Positions 1-13,246 are shown, numbered from the stretch's first letter. The stretch: DNA of 64,000 nt from Serendipita indica DSM 11827 (GCA_910890315.1 CAJVGD010000001.1:2108001-2172000); one strand, 5' to 3'. The notes: generated by a model from the sequence alone, not told the origin. Made by a program: numbers and translations.

Positions 1-24
1 GATGTGATATTGCGCCGACGACGC

Positions 25-3000
25 CTATACCATTTCATCAGTGATGGCCAAGGATAGCGGGTCCTGCTCGCCTGCGGCTGGACGGACAGTCGCGTTGATG
101 TCTGCAACGAATATTTATGAGAGAGGGTGGTAAATTAAGGATGCGTACTCACAACTACGACCAGATCCCTTGATAAACCCCAGAAACCCCTGCCAAAGCT
201 CAGTCACTCGCCAGGAGCTCTAACTTGTATGCTCACTTCTTTCTTTGCGCCATCAACGGGTTCAGTCACCAGCCCGGTGATAGCGTCTGCGTATCCCCAG
301 AAAACACCCTATAACCATTAGTGATGAAGTTGTAAGTGTTAAATGTGGGCGGTGCATGCGCAGGAGACGAACGTGAGGGATATTAGGTGAGAGAATGAAA
401 ATACATCGAATAGAGATGGCGAACCTTTGCACCCTCTCGTACTCCACTTGAGAAATCTTTAATTTTGCCCACTTTGCGCACTTTGGAGCCATACGATTTG
501 GGAAGATGGTGGAACCCTTCGTGTATCGCACCAATAATTTGGATCACACCGCGTGGAATAGCCGTCGTGGTGTTGATAATCCCATTGATGGGAGAGCTAC
601 AGATGAAAGTCGATTAATGACCGTAGTCAAGGAGCTGTAAACGATATAGGGGGTTACGTACTAGAAAATTTGCGTAATAGATCCGTAGTAATGCGTGACA
701 GTACGAAAGATTTCGATCACGCCACCCGTTACAGGATCAGTCGCCTTTGCCCGGCTTTCGTATTCTTTGACGCCTACGTGCGAATTGATATCAATGGTCC
801 ATAGCGCATAGAAACGCGTACGATGTAGTTCGAGACTATTCATGTCCAATAGCTTTTCTTCTACCAGCACTTGTGCTGCGAACGCGCAGAGTTTCAAACA
901 CTATCCACAAAAGCAATCAGTATCCGATTGTATATCATATTCAGAAAGGAGACCCACGTGATCCGTGGACCACCAAACGGCCAACCGTTCGGGGAGTAAA
1001 TCGCATCTAAAAGGGTATCAATTCCCCTCTGAATCCACCGGTAAGTAAACGAAGACGTACCGCATGTTCAACAACGGCAAATGGCGATAAAAGGAATCCA
1101 CGCCTTCTGAGACACCGTCATGCTTGCGAATCCTTTCACCGAGTGCACCAGCCGCATGCTTCGCGACATCGGTTTTGCAAAACTCGATCGCATCCTTGAG
1201 CGTTTGGACATTCAATTTATCCTTCTTGATCGGTTTGGGCCCAGCGCCGGCCTTGTGAATCATGGCGCCCCAGAACGGCTGATCACCAAAGAATGGAACA
1301 ACGATCGTTGGCTTGCCCAACCTCAGCCCAATTGCTGTCGTTCCAGCCCCACCATGATGGCACACGGCGAATACCTTGGTGAAGAGCCAGTCATGAGGTA
1401 CGTTTCCAAGTATGAATATATGTGGAGGGATGTTTGCATTTCCGAGTCCTCCCCAACCAGCCGATACGAGCGCCCGCACCCTGCGAGACGCGTGGCTTCG
1501 AAAATATCATTTGTCATCTGCACAGGATCTTCAACGACAACTGAGCCGAACCCGATATAGATTGGTGGTGGGCCTGAAGCAAGAAAATTGGCGAGATCTT
1601 GCGCTGGTTTGTAATTTTGGGCAAGATCCAGAAAGTAAAATCCAACGACATCTAAAACAGTCGTATTGGTCAGCTGTACAACATGAAAGCAGAGCGAAGA
1701 CAAACCGATATGGTTCTTCCAATCAGGAGGTTTGGGCACGAGAGAAGGGCTGAAGCAGTACGTCCATGGTACCTTGAGCCGATCGACAATTCCGGGACCT
1801 GAGCGGATAGAAAGCGGTTCGAGCCCGAGAGTGCGCTTCCGGAAATGGTTGATCACGTCACCGAGACTTTACGGGTGTCAAAGAGAGAGAATCGGGAGAC
1901 CGAAGAGGCTAACCCTTTCCAAGTCATAATCTCCGCGAGTGCGTAACTCAGATAGTTTGTCAACCCAGGTTCTGCATTGGAAGATATAATGTTGACCAGG
2001 GGATGCGGAAAGGAGGTCGTTGGACACCACGGCATGGCTAGCATGGTCGTCAGAGCAGAATGGGCGTATCTACGTTGAACGTACTGAACGATAGTTGCAG
2101 AGGAATACCCAAAGCCTCTGCACAGTGAATATGTGCGAATGCTGGAGGATTGGAGATGATCGCATCGGCAACAAATGGGTGTGGGTCATTGGAGTCCGGC
2201 AGGATGCATGCATTCCAACAGCCTTCGAGCATTTCTCCCAGCATCTTGCGCTTCTTCGTGATATCTCCGTTCATCAGTGAGGTAAACCCTGGTATGAGAC
2301 CAGGGTCTTTTGCGTAGTTAGCGACATCGTCCAAATCGTTTTCTCAATTGACGCACTTCGGACCATATAGGACATGAGTTCTTTGGGGTCTCCACCAATA
2401 CTGTAAAACTCGAGTGCGTTCTCCAGAACAAAGGAGCGGAATGCCTCGTGTGAGGCAATCCGGACACGATGTCCTTGTTTCCGGAGTGTTTGACCGAGAG
2501 CGACATAGGGTTGAACATCCCCTTGAGAGTAATGAGTGACCGTGAATAGGACGAGGTCTACATACCACGACTACCGACGATCATGATTACAATGTTCAGC
2601 TTTGGTATCTTTCCTCCTGCTCGAATGCCTGGCAGTTCGACGATTCCATCGAGATGCTTCCAGAGATCAGAATCGACAGCAAATTCACGGACAGGGTTGG
2701 CGTAGTTCTCTGGTAGATCGGGAAGCGCTTTCTTGAGGTCGAGCGATACCATGATTCGGCCGTCGTCGGTGATCCTTGCTGAGGATGCTAGTCCCCTGCC
2801 AGCTGTAGCATAGGAGATGTAGTCTAGAATGTGCGTCAATTACTCCATCTTTCTGGTCATTCGAAGACGACTGGCCTCTATGTCTGAAATAGGGGAATTA
2901 TGCGAGGAGAACACCATGGTGTTAGTTCACAAAACAGGATACAAGCAAGGATGGTCACCCACTTTGCGACATAAGCTTTGCCTTGCTAAAACCCGCACTT

Positions 3001-3155
3001 TCTGGTCTAATCTCTTCTGAAAGAGAAGCATCCTTGGGCTCTGCCTGATATTGCGGAGGTAACTGAGTGTTGTCGTCCTCTGTCTCCGAGTCCTCCATGT
3101 AATCCGTCTCTTTGTGCACGCGTTGCCTCGCTTGCTGTTTGCTTGGCGTCGCCAT
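25..3155 (-). CDS. UDP-glycosyltransferase, sterol 3-beta-glucosyltransferase type
   Basis: Transfers sugar from a UDP-sugar to a lipid or sterol acceptor, by family. The N-terminal GT28-type motif IVGSRGDVQPY is split by an intron near 2560. The C-terminal half carries the donor-binding block HHGGAGTTAIGLRLGKP (about 1290-1360), followed by FFGDQPFWG, and later RLAVWWSTDH near 960. The 3' exons read EGFHHLPKSYGSKVRK and ITGLVTEPVDGAKKE, the tail usual for fungal sterol glucosyltransferases, and a last short exon ends in a TAG at 25-27, so the gene appears complete. The start MATPSKQ at 3155 is the first ATG of the acidic N-terminus (an in-frame extension to 3224 lacks a good context). No PH or GRAM domain is seen, unlike yeast Atg26, so it is the short form. 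At least eight exons. The acceptor is not shown by the sequence. Confidence 0.85.
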
Positions 3156-3413
3156 TTCGAACAACAAGAATAATTCCTCGATTGATGGTGTGAAGGAGTA
3201 GGAGAGCAAGGTGCAGATGTTCAATTGCGGCCATTTGGAGCCCCGGCTGTAACGTCATCCTGGGCTGGACGCTTGATAGAGTATATTCCCCGATGAATTT
3301 CACATTTTGTCTCCTTTTCTCAAAAGTAAACTCACGGGCTCGGATGAACTTTCCACTGGGCCATCACGGTCGCCGACGAAGTTTGTTTCCAACCGCCTCC
3401 ATCGCTTTCCCAG

Positions 3414-6400
3414 ATGATGGCCTTTCAAGATGACGATGAACCCGGGGGCAGCGGATTCATCGACGTTGCACCTGTTTTTCTTGAAGCTGCAGCTGGTAAG
3501 CCCTATTGAGTGCGTCCGGAATGCCAATCTCAGACCTGTGGCGATAGACATCGGGGAAGAATCAATGATCTCTATAGAGAATTTTACTCTACATGACGCT
3601 ATGATGGCCATAGAGGTTAGATATCGGTGCCATTGTAGCCTCTTCTCATGACAAACAGATTATGGACCCTCGGATGGACAGCGGTATCGAAAGGGACGCT
3701 TACCCGCGTCAGAGATTCGATCCTTATCAAGCACTGTTACCCGAAGAGGTCTGTTGGATCATCGATCGTATGTTCGCTGCCGAGGTGAGCTGCCTTCCTA
3801 ACTCGATGCATGATCCTGACTTCCACAGACCGCGTGGCACACTGGACATTCTCTCGCTCAGACAGTTTATACATGTCTATATGTTCACGAACTCGGAGTG
3901 GGTAGGCTATGGAATGGCAACCGAATCAACACCCGCATTCTCCAGATACCGCAAGATCCTTCACGTCCGTTGCAGCTCGTGACACTGGTCTTGCGTGCCT
4001 CTGTGTACGGAATCCTCAAAACATGTGATCTAGCTTGGAGGGAGATGACCAGGGGCCATATTCTCGAGGTGAAATTTCTCCCTTCCTCATATCACTCGTT
4101 CTCAGTTATCAATAGATGGAAGACTTCAATGGAGACAAGTCGGAACGCTACTTGTGCGAAACTATTTCCGCCTCTGAAATCATTGGGATGCTCGATGCTG
4201 CAAGAACATGGCTCCTCTCTCGACAGTGTAAGCTTCTACGGGCCATTTGTCTTTCTCATCCGTCTCCCAGGTACCATAACTACATGGAGGACTGAACTTC
4301 TCGCTCGAATTGACCTGCGTCGTGTGTGCTCACTTTTATCTCCCAATTATGCTCGCTTACATAGAATCGCTCAGATGATGCTATTACTTCTCTCGTCTTC
4401 TCTTCCGAGCGAAGCAGCGCATTATAAGGCGACTATTCGACAAGCTCAGGAATACCTGACCGTGATCAAGCAATTCAATGAGCCACCTATCCCTCACAAA
4501 GGCTCAACTGCGCTAAAAAGCTTTGATCCCATCATTGCTCGGAGGTTAATTTCCATCATGCCTCCAAAGATTGTCGAGCTTCCGAATCATCACCAGACGT
4601 GGGAACAATACTCTTTATTCATCGACGGCCTACGAGAAGTAGCCCTCTTGAGTACTTGTCCTTCGTTCAGTGGTATACAGGTGCGCAAACTTTGTGCCAA
4701 GTAGCATTGTTTGATCTATTAACTTTAGGAGTTACTGGACCTGCGCACCTCACAACCGCCGCGACCAAACCGATGGGCCTTTGTTCGCTCATTCTCGTGT
4801 GTATGTGATTGCATATTTCAATTATCTCATACTGACCTGGTTAGACTTCCATTCACAACGCACGAGGAGATCTATGGGCAAACGAAATGTTTGCAATGCT
4901 AGCTGATCTCAAGTTGGAAACTGCAATAAACAACCTTCCAGTTTCGCCTATCGATCACACATCACTCCCATACTTTCACATTGCTATTCCAAAGATGATC
5001 AAGGAGTATATGGCGTCCTTTTTTTGCAATCGGCCTCGCCAGAGAAGGCGGCTGTGCAACTGGATGAGCGATTGGTCAGCTTTGGTTCCTTATTTATACG
5101 AGCTTGTCATCGATGTGCCACCCATCGACGTTCGCCGGAGGGAGGAACTCGAACGACTCATTGTCTCTCTCCAAATCGTCCGACTTCTTGGAGCATGCCA
5201 TATTGTCCTATCTGGGCTAGAATTGGGCGTTTATAGCGATGTAGAACTACCGTTTGCATTGTGGTACGGCTCGACGCTGTTCGCCGAGCTGAGCAGAGAT
5301 GTTGCGCAGCTTGAGGGTAGGAAGGCAAGTGATGCGGTCCATTTAGGTTGGTATTCATTTATACTTTAATGTGTCTTACCCAGTTTAGATGATTCAGTAC
5401 CTGCCGTTATTTGGCTCCCTATTATGGCAAAGTTCTTCCAAGCAACCTCTCAAGTACGTCCCGCAAGGATAATTGAATGGTCGTTTATCAGTTTCCCAGG
5501 CTGCAATCCTTGTGGGCCGCAAAGATATTGCGGCCCAGTCTCCAGTCCGAGAAGAGGCAACAATGAAACGAAGATACAAATGGGCATTCACGGTGCCTCG
5601 CCTAATAGACTTGGGAACCGGGCCGTTACCTGCACCCAACAGAGCGTTCCACCCTTCTCCTACAATTGTCGACCCGTGCGTCCCAGAGTGGGAGCAGTGG
5701 GTTAAATTCAAGAGTGACTTGGGCGAAGATGCAGTAAGTACTGAAGAGTGCTTCTCCACGGATCGCTCATGTCCGCACAACGACCAGGCGCTGCAGCTTT
5801 CGGACGCCTTCTCTAATCTTCATGACCAGCTTCAAAAGATAGAAGGTGTACTGGCCAAGTTGAAGCAAGGATACGCAGATCAACAGCCGATCGATGCCGT
5901 CAAGGTTCCAAGAGACCGGCCCGCTAGGCCACCACATCAGCGTTCACTCAGTAGCATGCTACGGGACTTCTTGCCGGGCGGTTTGGGGTCCCAGGAAGAC
6001 AGCGGTACCGAGCCTATAGTCAAGATCGTATCAAACTCGCTCAAATTGGAGGTATGCGATATCCTGACTGCCTCCGGAAATAATGGCGAGCTAAACCCGT
6101 TACGTAGCTGGTTAGCGAGATGAGGTCGGTTGCAAGTATCAACGTAGCAACGTTTTCGAAACTCTCAACTCCCGACGAACGACAGGAGCCGCGCGTTTCG
6201 ACGGACGGCGTAATCGGCACGTCCATGCCATCGATAGCTGGCAGGACGCGGCTCGAGGACGGCTCCGGTGCGCATTCATCCGTCCTGCTTGACACAGACC
6301 CCATGTCGCTCGTGGCCACTGGTGAAGGTCAAGCGAATTTCCAAACGACCCCTGACGGAGCGGAGCACAACGCGCCACCGAGGTTATGTGGGCGCCCGTC

Positions 6401-6518
6401 TGGGCTATCACCGATATCGATTTCTTGCGAGACCAGTCCCAGTCGATGGTTCCCCGCGTTTGTATGCCATCAGAGGTTATCGGCCGTCCCCGTTTCGGGC
6501 GTTACGCCGGTGGCGTGA
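3414..6518 (+). CDS. NAA35: NatC N-terminal acetyltransferase auxiliary subunit, Mak10/NAA35 family
   Basis: Auxiliary, ribosome-anchoring subunit of the NatC complex, which acetylates N-terminal Met before hydrophobic residues. The hallmark IMDPRMDSG follows an intron at 3659-3680; before it is FTLHDAMMAIE, after it EEVCWIIDRMF, and after an intron at 3786-3829 WHTGHSLAQTVYTCLYVHE, all in the order of Mak10 proteins. Later exons include the RRYKWAF-type block near 5560. The start is ATGATGGCC at 3414, giving an acidic N-terminus. I end the gene at 6518: an intron at 6052-6108 (GTATGC to TTACGTAG) joins LKLE to LVSEMRS in phase 0, removing the TGA at 6121. The C-terminal 130 residues are not conserved in NAA35 as I know it, and the last 50 could be read in another frame after a missed intron. 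Start codon lies 258 bases from the divergent glycosyltransferase start. Confidence 0.85.
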
Positions 6519-6838
6519 GAGGGGTTTGCTGATCTGTATGCTCCCATTGATGTAAAAAGACGTTTCATACTGTCTATGGGCTGCTTGGATAGTGGTCTGC
6601 GGCTGGTTCCTTAAGGGATTATTCTGTATCAGACCGTGGCGACGCAGCGTACGGCATTTCCCTCTATAACAGACCAAACATTTCTTCAAATCATTGAGAA
6701 TCAAGTAATTTGGCGATCGGTCAATGAAGTGGTCAGCCTCGAAGTTCTGTATCCAATAACCCCAACGATCATCGTGTCAACAATATATACGTTTCATAAC
6801 GTTCCGATGAGGGTGTGGTTCATTATATCTGGTTCTGA
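6519..6838. other. Intergenic, nothing recognised
   Basis: Between the NAA35 stop and a weak minus-strand gene model. Only short open frames without domain or splice logic. It probably holds two convergent 3' ends. Confidence 0.4.
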
Positions 6839-7406
6839 TTATGCTGTGTTGCTGGCGACCTTTGGACGACATGTCAAGAAACGCGGCCTGGACACAAGAT
6901 GACTTCTTGATTGAGGCTAATACATATTGATCGCATATCATAAAGCAGTCCTGCAAACAGAAGCCACCTACTTGAGTGCGTATCCAGGCAAACCGACGAC
7001 CTCGATTGGCGTCGACGCGGTCCTCTCGGGACGGCTTGCGGGTCAAAATGGACCAACCCATCGACACTAGACGTCGATAGAGCGCGTGGAGATTGAGTGC
7101 GTCATTGAGATAACCCTGGAGGAAGTTATTGAACGGGATATCGAGGCCGCCAGCGACAGTTATGGCGACACGGACCGTGGCGGGAAGACGTCGGCGTAGC
7201 CAAGACAGGCTCTTGAGGATAGAACGCGCGATAAGCCTCTATTCGCGTCTCGAAACATGTCAGTACATCGATTGTATGCACACCATTGCGTGTTTTGACG
7301 CCTTGCGGATCAGGGAAGCCTCTTTCATTTTGGTGAAACGTGGTCTGTGCAAGTATGTTTCGAGAACCAGGTTTATGGAGAAGGAGAAAGAAGGGGTGTG
7401 GATCAT
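6839..7406 (-). CDS. Weak gene model: basic protein of unknown function
   Basis: Three exons fit together on the minus strand. From ATG at 7406 the frame runs to KASKHAM, then a 45-base intron (GTGTGC to GCGAATAG, with TACTGAC inside) leads to RLIARSILKS and a long stop-free stretch with VRVAITVAGGLDIPFNN and ALYRRLVSMGW; a 55-base intron (GTAGGT to TATTAG) leads to a short tail ending at TAA 6839-6841. Protein about 150 residues, rich in Arg. Supported only by frame logic and protein-like composition; I recognise no family. Further 5' exons may exist beyond 7406. It may also be a relic. Confidence 0.3.
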
Positions 7407-9599
7407 TCTTCCACATTCACATGTAGACATCTCGCATCATATGAGACGCCACACGCAGGAAAATTCGGATGATCGACAGTGCCGCATGCATGCATCGGGA
7501 TTTTCGTCTGTTACATATTTGTGATACGTGCTCTTAAACCGTAAATCACATTGACCCCCTCGTCCTTCCTTGGTCACTACTGATGCCAGGGTCGGTCTGA
7601 GATAGGCTAGCTTCGAGGAAGTAGGGCACAAAGATCCGCCGGGGGGTTGTGACCTGAACACTGGATCAGCAAAACTCATCAACACTACCCTAGTGTGCTT
7701 CCAAGAAGAAGACGCTAATGTCTCGCCAAACATTTGGGCCAGTCGTGGGTGCGCTCTCGCTCGCGGCTGAAGGTGCCACCCTTTTTTTCACCTCGGGTTA
7801 TTCGTCCTCGAGGAGCCTCGAGGCGTGCATGCTCAGCGAAAGCCAAGAATGCATCGAGATCCACCATGCCTGGAACGGCCGACCTTTCTCCATGAAACTC
7901 GTGCACTCTGTAGAGTGTGCGGTTGAGGTATTTGCAAATCGAACCGGAACACCCTCATTGACATCTCATCGTCGGTTTTGTCTCGTTGCGGGGAGGTCTA
8001 ACGCCAAATGAGAACCCTCACACAATTTCGTCAACTACAGGCACAGCCCTCGACTCTATGCCCGTGATAACATGGAAACGAAGGAGGAATGATTTTGATA
8101 AAGATGCACGGCCAAGGAACACTGCATTAGAACGATGATTCTCCCATTGGACGTCCTCAACTTGTCAAGATGCGTACAGCCTCCTCTTCTAGTAATGGTA
8201 CAGGTAGACATAGACATTGCATGTGAATAGAACACTGGCCACAAAGGAAGCAACGACTCGACGATCTGGGTCGTCGTAACCAACCAGAACCAGAACCCTC
8301 TGCATCATCACGAGACATCGACGTTTGATAAGTCCATCGTGTTCCCCCCCGCCGACGGTGAAACGCGGGGCTGAGGGTGATTTCGCCGCGAATGCCTCTA
8401 GGTTCTCGCGTAGGAGCCAAATCGCGCAGACGCAACTGACACGGCTCACTAGCTTTTCACGTGTGAATGCTGTGACCATACACACGGACAAACCGAACGC
8501 CAAATGCGCCCCGTTGCCGAAGCATCAACGACAACTGGGGGGGGGGGGGTTGGATGATCCTCGCTCCAAACGCGCATATACGACGTATAGATGCGAGTTT
8601 TTTCATTGCTGATCGTTAGTGCTTCGACTTCGGAGTGCTTCAACGGATATTCGAGCATGCTCGACAAAAGCCAGCAGGCAAGGCCGACTTGAGGCAGTGG
8701 CAGTCGTGAGAGGCACAGGCACCGTGCTCCGAATGAACGAATGCACAAAAGGATTTTGAATTGTTCCACGCGGCGGGCGACCGAGACGACGACAACGGGC
8801 GTATTCGGAGAAACTCAGTGAATGGGACCGTATTGTGGATGGACGTCCATACACGGCCTACACTCGTCCCCCTCTATTCAATTGGACTTACTCGGTGAAG
8901 CCGGCTTCGCGACCTACTCAGCCAAACTCGATCAAATGTTCCACCAATCCAAGTCAACCTGGAACCATCAGTTCCCAACTCATCCACGGCAAAACCCATT
9001 AACCAAAAGGACGTCTGCGCCTTTGCTATTTGTATTAGATCCAATTGAGGGTTGGATACAGCATCCGTTTCCGTTCAATATGCAGCATTCACCGTCCAGG
9101 GATGTCGCTCCTTTCCCGACGTCTTCGACCCGCTCGTCTCCTTGCTTGGTCGCGTGGTCATGACAATTTATGCGTATAACCAGTTTTGCAAAATCTCTCG
9201 TGTTCCCAAACTACCGACATTACATCCCCCTGCCGACATTAGATTTCCATAAAGGCAGAAGTTTGCCAGATCATCATCATAATAACACTGTGATAGCTGT
9301 TATTGACCGAGATACACGTCCAAGAAGCGAGGACTTATGTACACAAAAAAGCGAGTAAAAATCTAGAAAGCAGGACAGGACAGACGCGACGCAGACAAGT
9401 GAGCGAAAAAAAAATCAAGAGAGAAAGCAGAAGTCGTCGTAACACAAGAACAGGGTGCACAGCGAGGGTGGCGAACTGGTCAATGTTTCGAAGGCGGCCG
9501 AAAAAAGTCCTGTTTCGCCTCGCCGTTACGACCAGTTGTCGGTTTCAAATGCCATGTAAAGGGTAGAGAGTGATCAAATAAGAATGACCAACAATATAA
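7407..9599. other. 2.2 kb without a supported gene
   Basis: Several open frames of 60 to 110 codons occur on both strands (for example plus strand from 7718 and 8822), but none links by splice sites to a longer protein and none resembles a family. Contains C7 (8344-8350) and G13 (8537-8549) runs. The downstream end carries the 3' end of the zinc-finger gene at 9600. Confidence 0.4.
8537..8549 (+). repeat. Mononucleotide G13 run
   Basis: Thirteen consecutive G in an otherwise mixed sequence; the longest homopolymer I noticed in the window. Prone to slippage and to sequencing error. Confidence 0.9.
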
Positions 9600-11095
9600 T
9601 CAATATGGCTTGTATGTCGGGGGTATCTTGTCCTGCATCGTCGACGATGCTGCGGCCACGGATTGATTATGAATGACTTTCATGTGTCTGCTGACGTTTT
9701 GAATCGAAATTTGCTTGCCACTGTCACAAGGGGGAAACGGTCAGAAATCTGCCTGCGTCTGATGCAGAGGGAAGGGCGCGTACCATGCCTCGCATTGCTT
9801 GCGCCGTGGAATGGAGCGCCGGATGTGGTCGTCCTTTTGGCCAGACGAGTAGAATCTTTGTGTGCAGTCTGGTCGCGCACACTTGCCGCCGCAGACAAAC
9901 GGTCGGTACTCCAAATGCTGCCGCGCATGACCTTGGGCACGATCAAGACGCTCTTCTGTGCGCTCACATCGTCGTCCTTCACACAAACTGTCGGCTCCAT
10001 GAGTGTGACCGTGTTCTTCTACTTCCATCTCGTTCTCGCCAGGTGAGCCAGAGGACGAAGGAGGCGTGCCGACCGAACTGTCGCCTCCTGGCGGGAGCAC
10101 AAACTGGCACCGATATGTTCTTGTGGGCGTCATCTCTAGGAAAGCACGGAATCTGCTCTCTCCAGGTCGTAGGATTTTGGCATGGATCACGAGCGGGTCT
10201 GAAGTCTCGAGCGGTGGCTCCATCTCTTGGTTCAGGAACCACGGCGAGGTAATGATTTGCTCCGCCAGTGCAGTCAAATGAGGCGAGTTTGTAAATGAAC
10301 GGGCGATGAGTGGTCGGAATCGTTCAAGGGCAGCGGCTGCCGACGCCGAGAGTGCGTTTGTAGTTGAGAGGGGTGCGACGGGAGGAAGTGCTGTAGTGCT
10401 GCTGCTCATGCTCGAAGCTGTTGATGGACGAATGTCTGTGGTGCTTTGTCGGCGTACCTGCTGAGGACGGCGGCGTACGGGCGCAGTACTTGCAACAACC
10501 GTGGACGAGGTGACACCCGTCGAGGTTTGTGCAGCACCTTCGGGACGTCGGATCGTAGTTGGCGATGGAGCGAGCGATGAATGAAGAATGTAACCTGCGG
10601 AAGGAGCAGGAGGAGGGTTTCTATTATTCGACTGAGTGATCGTCGAGGGACCACCGGAAAAGCTAGAGGGCGTCGACGGTCCGGGAGACGATGGCGACGA
10701 AGGCGAAGACTGTCCGCCGCGGACGACGTCTGGATGTATAGCGTGAGCGTGTTGAACGGAAGAAGTCACAGGACCCGAGGAATATGTCCGCACACGCAAC
10801 GGAGCCGACTGAGATTTGGTCGAGGTGGCCACTCGCTGCTCCTCGTCGTCTTCTTCGTCTTGGAGTTGGTCCTCCTCATCGTCGTCATACGTTGGCTTGC
10901 GGTGATCGCCGTCATAGATTGGATAGTGGTGTTTAGTCACGAACGTCGTCCACTCGCTGGAGTCGGCCGAGGATTGCTTGCGAATGGGGGTGGCAAGTAT
11001 GTTGCCTGAGAGTTCTGAGCGTGATTGAAGGATGATAGACTTGGATGGCGAACACTGCCAGAGGAATGAGGATGCGAGGGAGAGCTGATCATCAT
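9600..11095 (-). CDS. Zinc-finger protein with Ser/Pro-rich N-terminus (module copy 1)
   Basis: Probably a nuclear nucleic-acid-binding protein. Long Ser/Thr/Pro-rich and acidic N-terminal region, a conserved-looking block EMTPTRTYRCQFVLPP, then a C-terminal zinc module: C-x3-C-x4-C followed by RFYSSG and a His, then CEACGK and N-x2-R-H-x4-H. The second finger appears only after removing a 63-base intron at 9721-9783 (GTACGC to GTGACAG): codon TG|T rebuilds the second Cys, and the frame continues to TGA at 9600-9602. The 5' end needs a 50-base intron (donor GTGTTC, acceptor CTCAG, about 11001-11050) joining the ATG at 11095 (MMISSPSHPHSSGS) to NILATPIRKQ; the donor is weak, so the start is less sure. 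Same module as the genes at 49818 and 56093. Confidence 0.7.
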
Positions 11096-13246
11096 GCTAG
11101 CGATGGATCTTGAACAGCAGAGGTGGGAGGGGAATTGCAGAGGCAGAGGGGGGTTCTCAGCTGCGGGGGGCCTTTAAGAAGGGGATCCGCGGTAATTTAA
11201 AGAGGCGAAAGATTTGGAGCTTCTGTCGGTTGATTGGACGATTTGGGACGTCGTCGCAGAGACAGGTACGTAGATTACCGTGTGTATATGTATCGGTGGA
11301 TGGGTGGGCGGATGGTGCCGAGTAGTCTGCGCACACACCCGCGGAGATTTCAAGGAGCAACCAAGAGCGAGAGCAGCAGCGCAAAACGAAGGAGCCGTCA
11401 GTTGATGAAATGATGTAGCATCTCGGAAAAGAGGCGGAAAACTTACCGAACAAGATATGAATCAGACCGTGCACGAAGTTGGTGGGGGACAAGGGAGGAG
11501 GCAGCTTCCCAACTTCGTGAGCCTTCGGGCTTCGAGTGCCAACGTAAAAGGAGGCGTGATAAATGCAATTATGCAACTGTAGGGACGGATGAGCAACGCC
11601 GACGAGGCGAGTACCAAATGATCGAATGGGTGGACAGGATGAACAATGGCGACAATAGGTCAGATTCAAAGACACATTTCGCCGGGAATGAGGATACAAA
11701 CCGTGGAGAGTGCGGCTAATCGATGCGCACAAAGACTTGAACGGGCGAGGTGGTGGTAGGGGCCAAGTGCCAAAGCTGAGTTCTGGGAGTGGTGGCTTCG
11801 AGTGCTAGATCCAATCGGCGACTTGAACACTTTAAGGATCAAAAGTGTTTGTACTGCTGGAGTCTACCAGCGAGTATAAATGATCGAGTCAGCCCTCTTC
11901 CGTCCAGGTAGTTTATTCGCAGCGTCTGCAACTCCGAATGTCCGGAGTACGATAGATGAACACACGAGCTAGCAGACGGGGGGGCAAGTACAGCGAGAGG
12001 GCGGCGCACGGACGGGGTCTTATATTTCCAGGAAAAGTACCCAAAATTATCATTTATTTAATTTTTTATTTAAAATTAATTCTCAATTAACTCGGGTTCT
12101 GATGAAGCAGCCTTGTGATTTTAAAAAGAAATGGTATGAATGGTTTGTGGACACACGTCCCAGAGTCCTGATGGCGACCGGCCTCGCGCTCACACCGACC
12201 TCGTCAGCACACACCAGAGTAGCCCAGATAACCTTTTGTAGTTTTGACGTGAAAACGTCGTGATTAGAGTTCCGACACCTTGTATCATTGGCGGCGGGCA
12301 ATTGGGCTGATGGACATTCACGAAACAAACAATGACAGCGGCTCCGTCCAACTACGAGACACTCCGCCACCCACCCGGAGTCAAGGCCCCAATGGTGGAA
12401 CATTAATCTTCCCATTGTATACTCGATAGCTATTACAGGGCTCAAATCACGTAACCGGGTACTCCTTGTACCCCGCATGTCGGTGTCGGCTTCTTTTTCA
12501 GCCAACTTGCTCTTGCATCGGAGGAGGGAAGCCTGCGTATAATCACCACCTCACATATCTCTCGTAACAATCACCTTGGTTATCCACGTGCAAGCCCCCA
12601 TTTGATCCCAGCCGTCGAGTATGATTTATCGGGGAGATGGCTATCCGAGGCACCCTAAAGACACAAAGAGGTCACACACGAGACAGTCGATTTGAGAGTA
12701 ACCAACCTGGGTCGATATCTCGATAACGCACAACCGTGGCATAGCCGTTGGCGTGGTGGGTGAGGGTATGACAGAGCTTACCAACTATAGACTAGCGCGG
12801 GCGCAGACCGGGTAACCGTTCGCGTCCGAGCGAAAAAGGCGAGCTGCACGAGCCACAACCGAAATCACCGCTTCGTACAAGCTCCGTGGGAGATTGCCCG
12901 CCACAAGACGTCTTCGTCTTCTATATCCCCACGTCAAGGTTAATATACAGCTTCATCAATCTATCCATACATGTCTCAGCACAATTCGGGTATTCATCGC
13001 TTGCCGCACGCGTATCTGGCGTACAATTCCACCTGAATCCGCGAGAACTTTCCTTTTGGTACGAAACGTGAGGGATCAACTTGTAATACACGCGATATAA
13101 TCCGATTGGAAACATAAGGAAAGAGGGCCCACGGCGAATAGCGCAAGAAGCCGTCCTCATCGGCCGCCTGCTTATTACCACTCGCCAGAGGCTCTCTGCT
13201 CTGCGCCACGGCTCGGCCTCGGCCAGTTTGTCCATATCCACATAAC
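11096..13246. other. Intergenic region, promoter side of the zinc-finger gene
   Basis: No supported gene. Minus-strand open frames at 11157-11732 and 12083-12505 lack domains. An AT-rich patch lies at 12041-12090, unlike its surroundings. The first few hundred bases likely hold the zinc-finger gene's 5' UTR and promoter. Confidence 0.4.

Noticed and set aside
1120-1753. Plus-strand open frames opposite the glycosyltransferase
   Set aside because: They are antisense shadows of exons that encode the conserved sugar-donor motif on the minus strand.
8344-8549. C and G runs as a telomere-like or G-quadruplex element
   Set aside because: Single runs without the repeat pattern of telomeres or four spaced G tracts; noted only as homopolymers.
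11157-11732. 191-codon minus-strand frame upstream of the zinc-finger gene
   Set aside because: No domain, no splice partner, and it would sit in the promoter of the next gene; composition looks non-coding.
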